A stretch of 64,000 nt of DNA from Polaromonas sp. (lineage in GTDB: Bacteria > Pseudomonadota > Gammaproteobacteria > Burkholderiales > Burkholderiaceae_C): the NCBI RefSeq assembly GCF_012927485.1, contig NZ_JABBPC010000036.1, positions 252,305 to 316,304 on the forward strand, given 5' to 3'. Below the pieces are notes generated by a model. That model ran no database searches. It was given only the letters and a program-made list of their open reading frames with translations, and was not told where the DNA came from. Positions 19,301 through 28,559 of this stretch are shown one piece after another. Positions within the stretch are counted from its first letter, which is position 1; each line of letters opens with the position of its first letter. The position numbers were made by a program, and so were the translations under genes.

Positions 19301-21092
19301 TGGGGTTACCACCGAGTATTTGGTATCGGCTGACCAGATCCAGATCAAGATGGCGCAGGGTGCCAAGCCCGGTGAGGGCGGTCAGCTGCCAGGCGGCAAG
19401 GTGAGTGAATACATCGGTAGCCTGCGCTACTCGGTGCCGGGAGTGGGCTTGATTTCGCCACCGCCCCATCACGACATCTACTCGATCGAGGACCTCGCGC
19501 AGTTGATCCACGACTTGAAAAACGTCAACCCGCGTGCCAGCATCAGCGTCAAGCTGGTCAGCGAAGTCGGCGTGGGGACGATTGCGGCAGGCGTGGCCAA
19601 GGCCAAGTCTGACCACGTGGTCATTGCCGGCCATGACGGAGGCACGGGCGCATCGCCCTGGTCGTCCATAAAGCATGCAGGCTCTCCTTGGGAAATTGGC
19701 CTGGCTGAAACCCAGCAGACGCTGGTACTCAACCGATTGCGCGGCCGTATTCGGGTTCAGGCTGACGGCCAGATGAAAACCGGTCGCGACGTGGTCATCG
19801 GCGGGCTGTTGGGGGCCGACGAATTCGGCTTTGCCACGGCGCCGCTGGTGGTCGAAGGCTGCATCATGATGCGCAAATGCCATCTCAATACCTGCCCGGT
19901 GGGCGTGGCAACGCAAGACCCGGTATTGCGTCAAAAATTCAGTGGCAAGCCTGAGCATGTGGTCAATTACTTCTTTTTTGTCGCCGAGGAAGCGCGCCAG
20001 CTCATGGCCCAACTGGGGGTGCGCAAGTTCGATGACCTGATTGGCCGCGCCGACCTGCTGGATACACAAAAAGGCATTTCACATTGGAAGGCCAGCGGCC
20101 TGGACTTTAGCCGTCTGTTCTATCAACCCCATGTGCCAGCCGATGTGCCGCGCAGGCATGTGATGGAGCAAGACCACGGGCTCGAAAAAGCACTCGACAT
20201 TCGCCTGATTGAAAAATCAAGAGCGGCCCTCGAAAAGGGGGAGAAAGTTCAGTTCATCGAGGTTGCGCGGAACGTCAACCGAACCGTGGGCGCCATGTTG
20301 TCCGGCGAATTGACGCGCATGCGCCCTGAAGGTTTGCCCGACGACACCTTGCGCATCCAGCTCGAGGGGACGGGCGGCCAGTCCTTTGGGGCCTTCCTCG
20401 CCAAAGGCATCACGCTTTACCTGATTGGCGACGCGAACGACTACACCGGCAAGGGTCTCTCGGGGGGTCGCATCGTGGTGCGGCCTAGTATCGACTTCCG
20501 CGGTGATGCCGTCAAAAACACCATTGTCGGCAACACGGTGCTTTATGGTGCCACCACTGGCGAAGCCTTTTTCAGTGGAGTCGCGGGTGAACGTTTTGCC
20601 GTTCGCCTGTCGGGTGCGACCGCCGTGGTGGAAGGCACGGGTGACCATGGCTGCGAATACATGACCGGCGGCACGGTGGTCGTGCTCGGCAAGACTGGCC
20701 GTAACTTTGCCGCGGGGATGAGCGGTGGCGTGGCCTATGTCTATGACGAAGACGGACAGTTTGCAACGCGTTGCAACACCTCCATGGTGTCGATGGACCG
20801 TGTGGTGACCACTGCCGAGCAGCACAGCCATGACAAGGCGGACTTGCATACTGGCGAAAGCGATGAAGAGCTGCTCAAACGCCTGTTGCAAGAGCACAAC
20901 CGCTGGACCGGCAGCAAGCGTGCCAGAGAGCTGCTGGACCACTGGAACGAATCGCGCTTGAAGTTCGTGAAAGTGTTCCCCAATGAGTACAAACGGGCCT
21001 TGATTGAGCGCAAGGAGCGCCGACTGGACGCGGCGACCGAGACCACGCGCGCGCAGGTTGCCACCAATCAGGAAGCGGTGCTGGCCAAGTAA
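16344..21092 (+). CDS. gltB: Glutamate synthase (NADPH) large subunit
   Basis: GltB makes glutamate from glutamine and 2-oxoglutarate. The 1582-residue precursor should be trimmed to expose the catalytic Cys25 ([11 protein letters not shown]) of the class II glutaminase domain (about residues 25-430). After a central domain come the FMN-binding synthase domain (about 850-1220, with [12 protein letters not shown] and [12 protein letters not shown]), the 3Fe-4S cysteines (C-x5-C-x4-C in [17 protein letters not shown]) and the C-terminal beta-helix GXGXG domain. Length is normal. It is followed by gltD after 96 bp. Confidence 0.98.
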   Translation: MTTAAEIKHFEQHGLYAGANEHDACGVGFVAHIKGHKSHAIVQQGLKILENLDHRGAVGADKLMGDGAGILIQLPDALYREEMAKQGVNLPPPGEYGVGMVFLPKEHASRLACQQALERAVKAEGQMLLGWRDVPVNREMPMSPTVREKEPILRQIFIGRGNDVIVQDALERKLYVIRKTASAAVQKLHLTHSKEYYVPSMSSRTVVYKGLLLATQVGTYYRDLTDTRCVSALGLVHQRFSTNTFPEWPLAHPYRYVAHNGEINTVKGNYNWMRAREGVMSSPVLGADLQKLYPITFAGQSDTATFDNCLELLTMAGYPISQAVMMMIPEPWEQHTSMDERRKAFYEYHAAMLEPWDGPASIVFTDGRQIGATLDRNGLRPSRYCVTDDDLVIMASESGVLPIPEHKIVRKWRLQPGKMFLIDLEQGRMVDDEEIKATLANSKPYKQWIENLRIKLDDVPSEAPTASVASKTPTLPAASLLDRQQAFGYTQEDIKFLISPMAINGEEATGSMGNDSPLAVLSNRNKPLYNYFKQLFAQVTNPPIDPIREAIVMSLVSFVGPKPNLLDINQVNPPMRLEVSQPVLNCANMQKLRDIEAHTQGKFKSYTLDITYPLVWGHEGVEAKLASLCAEAVDAIKGGKNILIVSDRAVSASQVAIPAVLALSAIHQHLVKEGLRTTAGLVVETGSAREVHHFAVLAGYGAEAVHPYLAMETLAELSRGLPGDLNTDKAIYNYTKAVGKGLSKIMSKMGVSTYMSYCGAQLFEAIGLNRETVDKFFTGTASQVEGMGVFEIAEEALRMHKAAFSEDPVLANMLDAGGEYAWRVRGEDHMWTPDAIAKLQHSTRSNNWNTYKEYAQLINDQNRRHMTLRGLFEFKIDPSKAIPIDEVESAKEIVKRFVTGAMSLGSISTEAHATLAVAMNRIGGKSNTGEGGEDPNRYRQELKGIPIKKGETLKSVIGPKQVEVDLPLQDGDSLRSRIKQVASGRFGVTTEYLVSADQIQIKMAQGAKPGEGGQLPGGKVSEYIGSLRYSVPGVGLISPPPHHDIYSIEDLAQLIHDLKNVNPRASISVKLVSEVGVGTIAAGVAKAKSDHVVIAGHDGGTGASPWSSIKHAGSPWEIGLAETQQTLVLNRLRGRIRVQADGQMKTGRDVVIGGLLGADEFGFATAPLVVEGCIMMRKCHLNTCPVGVATQDPVLRQKFSGKPEHVVNYFFFVAEEARQLMAQLGVRKFDDLIGRADLLDTQKGISHWKASGLDFSRLFYQPHVPADVPRRHVMEQDHGLEKALDIRLIEKSRAALEKGEKVQFIEVARNVNRTVGAMLSGELTRMRPEGLPDDTLRIQLEGTGGQSFGAFLAKGITLYLIGDANDYTGKGLSGGRIVVRPSIDFRGDAVKNTIVGNTVLYGATTGEAFFSGVAGERFAVRLSGATAVVEGTGDHGCEYMTGGTVVVLGKTGRNFAAGMSGGVAYVYDEDGQFATRCNTSMVSMDRVVTTAEQHSHDKADLHTGESDEELLKRLLQEHNRWTGSKRARELLDHWNESRLKFVKVFPNEYKRALIERKERRLDAATETTRAQVATNQEAVLAK

Positions 21093-21107
21093 GGCCTCCC
21101 CTTTTTT

Positions 21108-21124
21108 GCTATTGTATTAATAGC
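21108..21124 (+). repeat. Short palindromic repeat, copy B (GCTATT-N5-AATAGC)
   Basis: GCTATT and AATAGC form a 6-bp stem with a 5-base loop, in the gltB-gltD gap just after the gltB stop. On the plus strand it reads TTGCTATT...AATAGCTGTTTGC, the same layout as copies at 15318 and 33976 (both minus orientation) and 30822. The local T-run precedes the stem, so it is a poor terminator for gltB. Confidence 0.65.
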
Positions 21125-21188
21125 TGTTTGCACCCACTCTCAGAGCGCCAACAGCGTAGAACGCTTAAAAAATCGCAGAGGACTCATC

Positions 21189-22655
21189 ATGGGAAAAATT
21201 ACCGGCTTCATGGAATACGAGCGCATTGAAGAAGGCTACAGGCCGATCACGGAGCGCTTGAAAAGTTACAAGGAATTTGTCATTGGCCTGGACCATGCCC
21301 AGGCCAATAAGCAAGCGGCGCGATGTATGGACTGCGGCACACCGTTTTGCAACAACGGCTGCCCCGTCAATAACATCATTCCCGATTTCAACGACATGGT
21401 GTTTCGTGGCGACTGGAAAAATGCAATTGACACATTGCACAGCACCAACAACTTTCCGGAATTCACCGGCCGCATCTGTCCCGCGCCGTGTGAGGCTGCT
21501 TGCACGCTCAACGTCAACAACGATGCGGTGGGAATCAAATCGATTGAGCACGCCATCATTGACCGCGCCTGGTTGGAGGGCTGGGTCACGCCCCAGTTAC
21601 CGAAGCACAAAAGCGGAAAAAAGGTGGCCGTGGTGGGGTCCGGTCCTGCCGGCATGGCCGCTGCGCAGCAACTGTCTCGCGCTGGCCATGAGGTGACGTT
21701 GTTTGAGAAAAACGATCGCATCGGCGGCTTGCTGCGCTACGGCATTCCTGACTTCAAAATGGAAAAAATTCACATCGATCGCAGGGTTGAGCAGATGCAG
21801 GCCGAAGGTGTGAAGTTCAGAACCGGCGTGATGGTGGGTCGTCTTACCAAAGACTCCAAAGTAACCAACTGGGCCAAAGAGACCATCAGCCCGGAACAAC
21901 TTAAAAAAGACTTCGACGCCGTCATTCTGACTGGCGGCGCTGAACAGTCCCGTGATCTGCCCGTGCCCGGCCGCGACTTGAACGGTGTGCACTTTGCGAT
22001 GGAATTTTTACCGCAGCAAAACAAGATTAATGCCGGGGACAAAGTCAAAGGCCAGCTTCGGGCTGATGGCAAGCATGTGATCGTGATTGGCGGCGGCGAC
22101 ACAGGTTCCGACTGCGTGGGCACCAGCAACCGCCATGGCGCGGCCAGCGTGACGCAGTTTGAACTGATGCCGCAGCCGCCTGAAGAAGAGAATCGCCCCA
22201 TGACTTGGCCCTATTGGCCGATCAAATTGCGAACCAGTTCCAGTCACCAGGAAGGCTGCGACCGCGAGTTTGCCATTTCGACCAAGGAACTGATGGGTGA
22301 AAAGGGAAAAGTCACGGGTCTCAAAACGGTGCGGGTCGAGTGGAAAGACGGCAAGATGGTCGAGGTGCTAGGTTCCGAGCAAATCCTGAAAGCGGACTTG
22401 GTATTGCTCGCCATGGGGTTTGTCTCGCCTGTCGCTTCGGTTCTGGAGGCCTTCGGCATTGAGAAGGATAACCGCGGTAACGCCAAGGCGAGTACTGACT
22501 TCGCGGGTGGCTATGCCACCAACGTGTCCAAGGTGTTTGCAGCAGGTGATATTCGTCGCGGTCAAAGCCTGGTGGTGTGGGCGATTCGCGAAGGCCGCCA
22601 GGCCGCTCGCTCCGTTGACGAGTTTTTGATGGGGTACAGTGATCTTCCGCGCTGA
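21189..22655 (+). CDS. gltD: Glutamate synthase (NADPH) small subunit
   Basis: GltD passes electrons from NADPH through FAD and 4Fe-4S clusters to GltB. The 488-residue protein begins with the cluster-binding domain: [17 protein letters not shown] and [12 protein letters not shown]. Then come the FAD-binding motif [15 protein letters not shown], the NADPH-binding motif [13 protein letters not shown] and the closing [16 protein letters not shown]. It is the second gene of gltBD. A strong intrinsic terminator follows at 22681. Confidence 0.98.
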   Translation: MGKITGFMEYERIEEGYRPITERLKSYKEFVIGLDHAQANKQAARCMDCGTPFCNNGCPVNNIIPDFNDMVFRGDWKNAIDTLHSTNNFPEFTGRICPAPCEAACTLNVNNDAVGIKSIEHAIIDRAWLEGWVTPQLPKHKSGKKVAVVGSGPAGMAAAQQLSRAGHEVTLFEKNDRIGGLLRYGIPDFKMEKIHIDRRVEQMQAEGVKFRTGVMVGRLTKDSKVTNWAKETISPEQLKKDFDAVILTGGAEQSRDLPVPGRDLNGVHFAMEFLPQQNKINAGDKVKGQLRADGKHVIVIGGGDTGSDCVGTSNRHGAASVTQFELMPQPPEEENRPMTWPYWPIKLRTSSSHQEGCDREFAISTKELMGEKGKVTGLKTVRVEWKDGKMVEVLGSEQILKADLVLLAMGFVSPVASVLEAFGIEKDNRGNAKASTDFAGGYATNVSKVFAAGDIRRGQSLVVWAIREGRQAARSVDEFLMGYSDLPR

Positions 22656-22680
22656 AGTCGCGTAATCCCTTATGATCCAC

Positions 22681-22704
22681 AATCCGGAGAAACCCGGATT
22701 TTTT
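22681..22704 (+). terminator. Intrinsic terminator after gltD
   Basis: AATCCGG (22681-22687) and CCGGATT (22694-22700) form a perfect 7-bp stem with a 6-base loop, followed by TTTT. It starts 26 bases after the gltD stop and ends only 6 bases before the likely mlaF ATG. Confidence 0.72.
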
Positions 22705-22710
22705 CTTTCT

Positions 22711-23556
22711 ATGGCTTCATCTTCCACCCAATCCCTTGTTGAATTGCGTCACCTGACCTTCGGGTACGGGGAGCGCATCATTCTGGACGACATTTCACTG
22801 TCGGTGCCTCGGGGCAAGGTCACGGCATTGATGGGAGCCTCTGGTGGCGGCAAGACGACCATCCTCCGCTTGATTGGCGGCCAGAATCATGCACAGTCTG
22901 GACAACTTTTGTTCGACGGCCAGGACGTTACCCCCATGAAGCAACCGCAGCTCTACGCCGCGCGGCGGCGCATGGGCATGCTGTTTCAGTTTGGCGCTCT
23001 ATTTGCCGACCTGAGCGTGTTTGAGAACGTTGCCTTTCCGCTGCGCGAGCATACCGATTTACCCGAAGCCCTGATTCGTGACATTGTGCTGATGAAACTC
23101 AATGCGGTGGGCTTGCGTGGCGCGCGTGACCTTATGCCCAGCGAAGTGTCGGGGGGCATGGCGCGTCGTATTGCGTTGGCGCGCGCGATTGCCCTCGACC
23201 CCGATCTGGTCATGTATGACGAACCCTTTTCCGGACTTGATCCAATTTCTCTGGGCACTTCGGCACGACTCATTCGTCAACTCAATGACACGATGGGATT
23301 GACTAGCCTCTTTGTGTCGCACGAACTGGAGCAGACTTTCGGCATTGCGGACCACGTAGTCATCCTGGCCAACGGGAAAATCGCTATCGAAGGGACACCC
23401 GACGAGGTGCGCAAAAGCACTGACCCGCTGGTCTATCAGTATGTGAATGCGTTGCCAGACGGTCCCGTCCGTTTTCATTATCCTGGAGTGACGGTTGAGG
23501 AAGACTTCGGTCTCGATGTCAAGTCCGCATCCCATAGCGCGAAGGTTTCATCATGA
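22711..23556 (+). CDS. mlaF: Phospholipid-transport ABC ATPase MlaF
   Basis: MlaF is the ATPase of the MlaFEDB complex, which moves phospholipids between inner membrane and periplasm to keep the outer membrane asymmetric. The ATG at 22711 gives 281 residues. Motifs: Walker A GASGGGKTTI, signature VSGGMARRIALAR, Walker B LVMYDEPFSGLD and a switch His in FVSHELE. An in-frame ATG at 22672 would place the gltD terminator inside the gene and is rejected. I see no usual Shine-Dalgarno before 22711; the only GGAG (22686) is in the terminator stem. Confidence 0.94.
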   Translation: MASSSTQSLVELRHLTFGYGERIILDDISLSVPRGKVTALMGASGGGKTTILRLIGGQNHAQSGQLLFDGQDVTPMKQPQLYAARRRMGMLFQFGALFADLSVFENVAFPLREHTDLPEALIRDIVLMKLNAVGLRGARDLMPSEVSGGMARRIALARAIALDPDLVMYDEPFSGLDPISLGTSARLIRQLNDTMGLTSLFVSHELEQTFGIADHVVILANGKIAIEGTPDEVRKSTDPLVYQYVNALPDGPVRFHYPGVTVEEDFGLDVKSASHSAKVSS

Positions 23557-24335
23557 GCTGGTACAAACCCTCGGATGTGGGCCTCGCTACGCGCAGCAAA
23601 CTGGTTAACCTGGGTTACGGCGCTCGGCTTTTTTTGAAGCTCCTCGCCTCGATTGGTTCGAGTTTTCGGCGTTTTGGTTTGGTGCGTGACCAGATCCATT
23701 TTCTCGGCAATTACTCGTTGGTCATCATCGCGGTGTCCGGGCTGTTTGTCGGTTTCGTCTTCGGTCTGCAAGGGTATTACACCTTGCAGCGATTTGGTTC
23801 TTCAGATGCATTGGGCTTGTTGGTGACGCTGACCCTGGTCCGGGAACTTGGCCCGGTGGTGACCGCGCTGCTATTCGCCGGACGGGCAGGGACCTCGTTG
23901 ACAGCCGAGATCGGATTGATGAAGGCGGGTGAGCAGATCAGCGTCATGGAAATGATGGCGGTGGACCCGGTGCAACGCATTTTGGCACCCCGTTTTTGGG
24001 CAGGTGTTATTACCATGCCTTTGCTGGCCGCTGTGTTCAGCGCCATGGGCATTATTGGCGGCTGGGTCGTCGGCGTGCTGATGATCGGCGTGGACGCGGG
24101 CTCGTTCTGGAGCCAGATTCAGGGCGGTGTCGATGTCTGGAAAGATGTCGGAAACGGCATTGTCAAGAGTATCGTTTTCGGCTTTGCCGTGACTTTTATT
24201 GCCCTGATGCAAGGTTTCGAGGCGCAAGCCACACCGGAGGGGGTGGCAAGCGCCACGACGCGTACGGTGGTCGTGGCTTCCCTGGCGGTTCTGGGTCTGG
24301 ATTTCATCCTGACCGCGATGATGTTTACTAATTAA
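23553..24335 (+). CDS. mlaE: Phospholipid-transport permease MlaE
   Basis: MlaE is the membrane permease of the Mla complex. The 260-residue protein has an amphipathic N-terminal segment and about five transmembrane helices. The conserved MlaE segment LTLVRELGPVVTALLFAGRAGTS is followed by EIGLMKAGEQISVMEMMAVDP. The start overlaps the mlaF stop (ATGA), and mlaD follows at once. Confidence 0.96.
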   Translation: MSWYKPSDVGLATRSKLVNLGYGARLFLKLLASIGSSFRRFGLVRDQIHFLGNYSLVIIAVSGLFVGFVFGLQGYYTLQRFGSSDALGLLVTLTLVRELGPVVTALLFAGRAGTSLTAEIGLMKAGEQISVMEMMAVDPVQRILAPRFWAGVITMPLLAAVFSAMGIIGGWVVGVLMIGVDAGSFWSQIQGGVDVWKDVGNGIVKSIVFGFAVTFIALMQGFEAQATPEGVASATTRTVVVASLAVLGLDFILTAMMFTN

Positions 24336-24345
24336 GGAGAGTGTG

Positions 24346-24852
24346 GTGCAACGCTCAAAGATCGATGTGTGGGTGGGCTTGTTTGTCCTTATCGGCGCTG
24401 CGGCCATCTTGTTTCTCGCGCTGCAGGCTGCTAATTTGCTAAATCTGAATTTTCAGTCGACTTACCGAATTGAAGCCCATTTCGACAATATTGGCGGTCT
24501 GAAATCCAAGGCTGCGGTACGCAGCAGCGGGGTTGTCGTGGGCCGTGTGGAGTCAATCACCTTTGACGACAAGACCTTCCAGGCGCGTGTTACGCTGGCT
24601 ATAGAAGGCCGTTACAGATTCCCCAAAGACAGTTCGCTCAAAATTCTCACAAGCGGCCTGCTTGGTGAGCAATATATCGGTGTGGAACCGGGCATGGATG
24701 AAAAAAATCTTGTTGCGGGTGACGTGATCAAACAAACCCAGTCGGCCGTGGTACTTGAAAATTTGATCGGCCAGTTTTTGTTTAGCAAAGCGGCGGAAAG
24801 CAGTTCTGGATCGGGGGCTGCACCGCCATCAGGGACAGCAGAGAAAAAATGA
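24346..24852 (+). CDS. mlaD: Phospholipid-transport substrate-binding protein MlaD (MCE)
   Basis: MlaD is anchored in the inner membrane and forms a hexameric MCE ring that takes lipids from MlaC. There is one N-terminal helix (VWVGLFVLIGAAAILFLAL) and an MCE domain with FDNIGGLKSKAAVRSSGVVVG. The tail is Ser/Gly/Pro-rich. I prefer the GTG at 24346 because AAGGAG ends seven bases upstream; the GTG at 24343 would add one residue. The stop overlaps the next ATG. Confidence 0.95.
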   Translation: MQRSKIDVWVGLFVLIGAAAILFLALQAANLLNLNFQSTYRIEAHFDNIGGLKSKAAVRSSGVVVGRVESITFDDKTFQARVTLAIEGRYRFPKDSSLKILTSGLLGEQYIGVEPGMDEKNLVAGDVIKQTQSAVVLENLIGQFLFSKAAESSSGSGAAPPSGTAEKK

Positions 24853-25628
24853 CGACGCAAATCACGAATAAACCACTAGGCTGGGCCGCGGCGGCGCTAG
24901 TGCTGGCCCTCTTGCAAGGTTGCGCTACCGGGCCGAATGCCAATCCGGCCGATCCGCTTGAACCGTTGAACCGGACGGTGTTTAATTTCAACGACGGCGT
25001 GGACCGGGCGGTACTCAAACCTGTGGCGACCGTGTACAAGGACGTTACGCCGGCGCCGATTCGCACGGGCGTCGCTAGTTTTTTTGGAAATATTTCTGAT
25101 GTCTGGTCGGTGGCAAACAACTTGCTGCAGTTCAAGCCTGAAGCCGCCGCAGACAGTCTTTTCCGCGTAACCGTCAATACACTGTGGGGCTTGGGTGGAA
25201 TTTTCGACGTCGCCAGCGAGATGAAAATCCCCAAGCACAGTGAAGACTTTGGCAGGACGCTGGGGTATTGGGGTGTGGCTTCCGGTCCTTATCTGGTATT
25301 GCCTTTGTTGGGACCTTCCACTGTGCGTGATTCGGTCGGATCGCTGGTAGACACCCAAGGGGATCTTGTGGACCGGTCCCATAACATCCCTGTCCGTAAT
25401 TCGCTGATTACCTTGCGGGCAGTGGATAAGCGAGCCAGCCTGCTCAGCGCAGGTGACTTACTTGAGCAGGCATCCCTGGATAAATACAGTTTTGCGCGCG
25501 ACATCTACCTGCAGCGCCATAGTCGCCCCAATGGGAGCACGGCCGGAGCGCCCGAGGAGCGTTACGACCTGCCAGAGGCCGCACCGGGCGCAGGGGCGCC
25601 AGCAGTTCCGGATCCCGCAGTCAAGTAA
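24849..25628 (+). CDS. mlaA: Outer-membrane phospholipid-removal lipoprotein MlaA (VacJ)
   Basis: MlaA sits in the outer membrane and removes misplaced phospholipids from the outer leaflet for hand-over to MlaC. The 259-residue precursor has a lipobox with C25 (LLQGCATG), then the family core: DPLEPLNRTVFNFND, ATVYKDVTP, the Gly-rich WGLGGIFDVASEM and DFGRTLGYWGV. The tail is Ala/Pro-rich. Placing mlaA inside the mla operon differs from E. coli, where it is elsewhere. Overlaps mlaD by ATGA. Confidence 0.95.
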   Translation: MTTQITNKPLGWAAAALVLALLQGCATGPNANPADPLEPLNRTVFNFNDGVDRAVLKPVATVYKDVTPAPIRTGVASFFGNISDVWSVANNLLQFKPEAAADSLFRVTVNTLWGLGGIFDVASEMKIPKHSEDFGRTLGYWGVASGPYLVLPLLGPSTVRDSVGSLVDTQGDLVDRSHNIPVRNSLITLRAVDKRASLLSAGDLLEQASLDKYSFARDIYLQRHSRPNGSTAGAPEERYDLPEAAPGAGAPAVPDPAVK

Positions 25629-25728
25629 AGAACGGCCTCAAGCAAGCTTTACAAAACTGCGCTAAAACTTCATCTTCTGCCCGAAAACAATACCCAAAAT
25701 AACTGGAGAAGAACTGGTTTTCAGCAGG

Positions 25729-25751
25729 CGTTGCATGATAGTCATGCAACG
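25729..25751. promoter_or_regulatory. Perfect palindrome in the mlaA-mlaC gap
   Basis: CGTTGCATGA (25729-25738) and TCATGCAACG (25742-25751) are exact inverse complements around TAG. It lies 37 bp before the mlaC ATG and clear of its ribosome-binding site (GAAGGA at 25778-25783). No T-run follows, so it is not a classic terminator. It could be an operator for a dimeric regulator or an mRNA-stabilising hairpin. Confidence 0.5.
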
Positions 25752-25788
25752 ATGTCGACCACAAACGCTTCCCTATCGAAGGAAAATT

Positions 25789-26424
25789 ATGAATCGTAGA
25801 ACTCTTGGCCGGTTATTGACTGCCTCGCTCAGCCTGGCGCTACTGGTATCTTCCCCCTTTGTTCGCGCCGCCGATGAGTCGCCGGATGCGCTGATCAAGC
25901 GGGTCTCTAATGAAGTCTTGGACAACATCAAGTCGGATAAGGCCATCAAAGCCGGCGACATGTCGAAGCTGATTGCGCTGGTTGACAGCAAGGTCATGCC
26001 CAACGTGAACTTTACGCGGATGACCGCCTCCGCGGTAGGTCGCAATTGGCGTCAAGCGACGGCCGAGCAGAAAACGCGTCTGCAGGAAGAATTCAAGACA
26101 CTGCTGATTCGCACCTACTCCGGCGCCTTGTCACAGGTCAAGGATCAAAGCCTCAACGTCAAGCCATCGCGCGCAGGGCCGACCGATTCAGAGGTCGTGG
26201 TGCGAACCGAAGTCGTCGGTCGGGGTGAGCCGATTCAGCTGGATTACCGCATGGAGAAAACAGCGGGAGGCTGGAAAATATATGACCTCAACGTGCTGGG
26301 TGTTTGGATGGTGGAAACCTACCGCGCTCAATTTGCCCAGGAAATTACCGCAAAAGGTGTGGATGGTCTGATTGCATCGCTTGCGCAGCGCAACAAGTCC
26401 AACGCGGGTATCCCGAAGTCTTGA
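25789..26424 (+). CDS. mlaC: Phospholipid-shuttle periplasmic protein MlaC
   Basis: MlaC carries phospholipids across the periplasm between MlaA and MlaD. The 211-residue precursor has a signal peptide (MNRRTLGRLLTASLSLALL, cut near VRAADE). The Tol_Tol_Ttg2 domain follows, with PNVNFTRMTASAVGRNWRQA, LLIRTYSGAL and WKIYDLNVLGVWMVETYR. The ATG at 25789 is chosen for its Shine-Dalgarno and the signal peptide; the frame is open further upstream, across the palindrome. Confidence 0.95.
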   Translation: MNRRTLGRLLTASLSLALLVSSPFVRAADESPDALIKRVSNEVLDNIKSDKAIKAGDMSKLIALVDSKVMPNVNFTRMTASAVGRNWRQATAEQKTRLQEEFKTLLIRTYSGALSQVKDQSLNVKPSRAGPTDSEVVVRTEVVGRGEPIQLDYRMEKTAGGWKIYDLNVLGVWMVETYRAQFAQEITAKGVDGLIASLAQRNKSNAGIPKS

Positions 26425-26720
26425 ACCAGCAATCTGCCGTGGTAACACTCCCTTCAATATTGACGCATGACTTGGCGGCGAAGTTCGCTGTCGGGTTGAA
26501 ACAGGCCGTGCAGTCCGAACCGGCTGAGGTGGTGGTTGATGCCAACGCGTTGAAGCAGTTCGACTCGTCGGCCCTGGCCGTGTTGCTGGAATGCCGGCGC
26601 CAGGCTTTGGCTGCGGGCAAAAGCTTCTACGTGCAGGGAGCGCCCGCACGGCTGCTTGAGTTGGCCACCCTCTATGGGGTTGCTGCGCTGATTCCTGCCA
26701 CGCCCGCTGTCGCTGCTTGA
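26421..26720 (+). CDS. mlaB: STAS-domain protein MlaB
   Basis: MlaB is the small cytoplasmic STAS subunit that stabilises and activates MlaF. The 99-residue product has the STAS pattern: a short beta strand, then VVVDANALKQFDSSALAVLLECRRQAL with the conserved Asp-Ser-Ser. I take the TTG at 26421, which overlaps the mlaC stop (TTGA). A GTG at 26439 is the alternative. Confidence 0.88.
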   Translation: MNQQSAVVTLPSILTHDLAAKFAVGLKQAVQSEPAEVVVDANALKQFDSSALAVLLECRRQALAAGKSFYVQGAPARLLELATLYGVAALIPATPAVAA

Positions 26721-26821
26721 GTCTCATTGGGGGAGAATTCGCCGCTGGGGTCTGCGTCTGCATGGGGCCTTCGGAGGCCCGGACAGGTGAATGTGAAGGC
26801 AGCCCGTAAAATGGTGGGTTA

Positions 26822-27790
26822 ATGCCAGCTATTTCATTCCAATCCGTCTCCAAAACCTACCCCTCGGCGCGCGGTCAGACCGGCCCGCTCGTACGAGCGC
26901 TCGACCATGTGAGCTTCGATATCCAGAAGGGCGAGTTTTTCGGCTTGTTGGGTCCTAACGGGGCCGGGAAAACCACACTTATTAGTATCCTAGCGGGCCT
27001 GTCCCGGGCCACCAGCGGCTCCGTCCAGGTGCATGGCAGTGATGTTGTTACAGACTATGCCAACGCGCGACGGATGCTCGGCGTCGTGCCTCAAGAATTG
27101 GTGTTTGATCCGTTTTTTACGGTGCGCGAGGCCTTGCGCATTCAGTCGGGCTATTTCGGCATCAAAAACAACGACGCTTGGATTGACGAACTCTTGTCGA
27201 GTCTCGGGCTGACGGATAAGGCCGATGCCAACATGCGCCAACTCTCGGGCGGCATGAAGCGTCGCGTGCTGGTAGCGCAAGCGCTGGTACATAAACCTCA
27301 GGTCATTGTGCTCGACGAGCCCACCGCTGGCGTCGATGTGGAGTTGCGCCAAACCTTGTGGCAGTTCATCGCCAAACTAAACCGGCAGGGCAGCACCGTC
27401 TTATTGACGACGCACTACCTTGAAGAGGCGGAGGCTCTATGCAACCGAATAGCCATGCTGAAGCAGGGGCGCGTGGTGGCGTTGGCCGAGACGTCAGAGT
27501 TGCTGAAAGCGGCCTCGTCGAATGTGCTCCGCTTCAAAATTGACAGCGAATTACCTCCGCACTTGGCGGCCCAGGCCCGGGTGACCGGCCGGATCGTTCA
27601 GTTTCCAGCGCACAACGCCTATGAAATTGAGCAGTACCTGGCCGCTCTTCGCGAGGCGGGGTTGGTGGCGGAAGACGTGGAAATCCGCAAGGCTGATTTG
27701 GAAGACGTATTTCTGGATGTGATGAACGACGAGTCAGCGAAAGAACCTGTGGTTGCTGACGACCTTGACTTGGCTGGAGCCGCGAAATGA
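26822..27790 (+). CDS. ABC-2 exporter ATP-binding protein (YadG/NodI-like)
   Basis: A 322-residue ABC ATPase with Walker A GPNGAGKTTL, signature LSGGMKRRVLVAQAL, Walker B VIVLDEPTAGVD and switch His in LTTHYLEEAE. The C-terminal extension (about residues 240-322) is typical of the DrrA/NodI/YadG type. It overlaps the permease gene by ATGA. The substrate is unknown. Its place between mlaB and ibaG suggests an envelope role, but that is inference. The 101-bp gap before it holds a GC-rich hairpin at 26765-26780. Confidence 0.9.
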   Translation: MPAISFQSVSKTYPSARGQTGPLVRALDHVSFDIQKGEFFGLLGPNGAGKTTLISILAGLSRATSGSVQVHGSDVVTDYANARRMLGVVPQELVFDPFFTVREALRIQSGYFGIKNNDAWIDELLSSLGLTDKADANMRQLSGGMKRRVLVAQALVHKPQVIVLDEPTAGVDVELRQTLWQFIAKLNRQGSTVLLTTHYLEEAEALCNRIAMLKQGRVVALAETSELLKAASSNVLRFKIDSELPPHLAAQARVTGRIVQFPAHNAYEIEQYLAALREAGLVAEDVEIRKADLEDVFLDVMNDESAKEPVVADDLDLAGAAK

Positions 27791-28542
27791 CTGGTTGGCA
27801 AACCCTTTTTTATAAAGAAGTTCTTCGTTTCTGGAAAGTCGGCATCCAGACTGTAGGTGCGCCGGTATTGACGGCTGTGTTGTACATGCTGATTTTCGGT
27901 CATGTGCTTCAAGGACAGGTCAAGGTGTATGACCAAGTCAGTTACACCGCTTTTCTGGTACCTGGACTGGTCATGATGAGCGTGCTGCAAAACGCTTTTG
28001 CCAACAGTTCTTCTTCGCTGATTCAGAGCAAAATTATGGGTAGCCTGGTGTTTGTCCTGCTCACGCCACTGTCGCACTGGCATTGGTTTTTTGCCTACGT
28101 CGGCTCTTCGGTGGCGCGGGGATTGCTGGTCGGCGCGGGGGTGTTTGCCGTGACGGTGTTTTTTGGCCAGCCCGGCTTTGAAGCGCCGCTCTGGATCGTG
28201 GTGTTTGCAATTCTCGGGGCCTCCATGCTGGGTGCGCTGGGGGTGATCGCCGGTCTGTGGTCAGAGAAATTCGATCAGATGGCCACCTTCCAGAATTTTG
28301 TAGTCATGCCCATGACTTTTTTGAGCGGGGTGTTTTATTCCATTCATTCGCTACCGCCATTTTGGCAAAAGGTGAGCCGCCTGAATCCATTTTTTTACAT
28401 GATTGACGGCTTTCGCTACGGATTTTTTGGGGTGAGTGACGTATCACCTTGGCTAAGCCTGGGCATTGTGGTGGCTGCGTTGCTTATCGTGAGCGCTGCA
28501 GCGGTCAACATGCTGCGCACGGGCTACAAAATCAGACATTAA
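27787..28542 (+). CDS. ABC-2 type permease (YadH-like)
   Basis: A 251-residue membrane protein with about six hydrophobic helices. It shows the ABC2_membrane family segments VPGLVMMSVLQNAFANSSSSL and FVVMPMTFLSGVFYSIHSLP, and NPFFYMIDGFRYGFFG near the end. It pairs with the ATPase gene it overlaps. Function is probably export of an unidentified lipid or drug-like compound. Confidence 0.9.
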   Translation: MTGWQTLFYKEVLRFWKVGIQTVGAPVLTAVLYMLIFGHVLQGQVKVYDQVSYTAFLVPGLVMMSVLQNAFANSSSSLIQSKIMGSLVFVLLTPLSHWHWFFAYVGSSVARGLLVGAGVFAVTVFFGQPGFEAPLWIVVFAILGASMLGALGVIAGLWSEKFDQMATFQNFVVMPMTFLSGVFYSIHSLPPFWQKVSRLNPFFYMIDGFRYGFFGVSDVSPWLSLGIVVAALLIVSAAAVNMLRTGYKIRH

Positions 28543-28559
28543 CGGAAGATCGAAACACC

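Noticed and set aside
22672..22710. Upstream in-frame ATG of mlaF
   Set aside because: It would encode the gltD terminator as protein and has no Shine-Dalgarno; the homologous part begins at 22711.
26765..26780. GGGCCT-TCGG-AGGCCC hairpin before the ABC-2 ATPase gene
   Set aside because: A stable stem but no T-run and no repeat elsewhere in the window; not enough to call a terminator or an operator.
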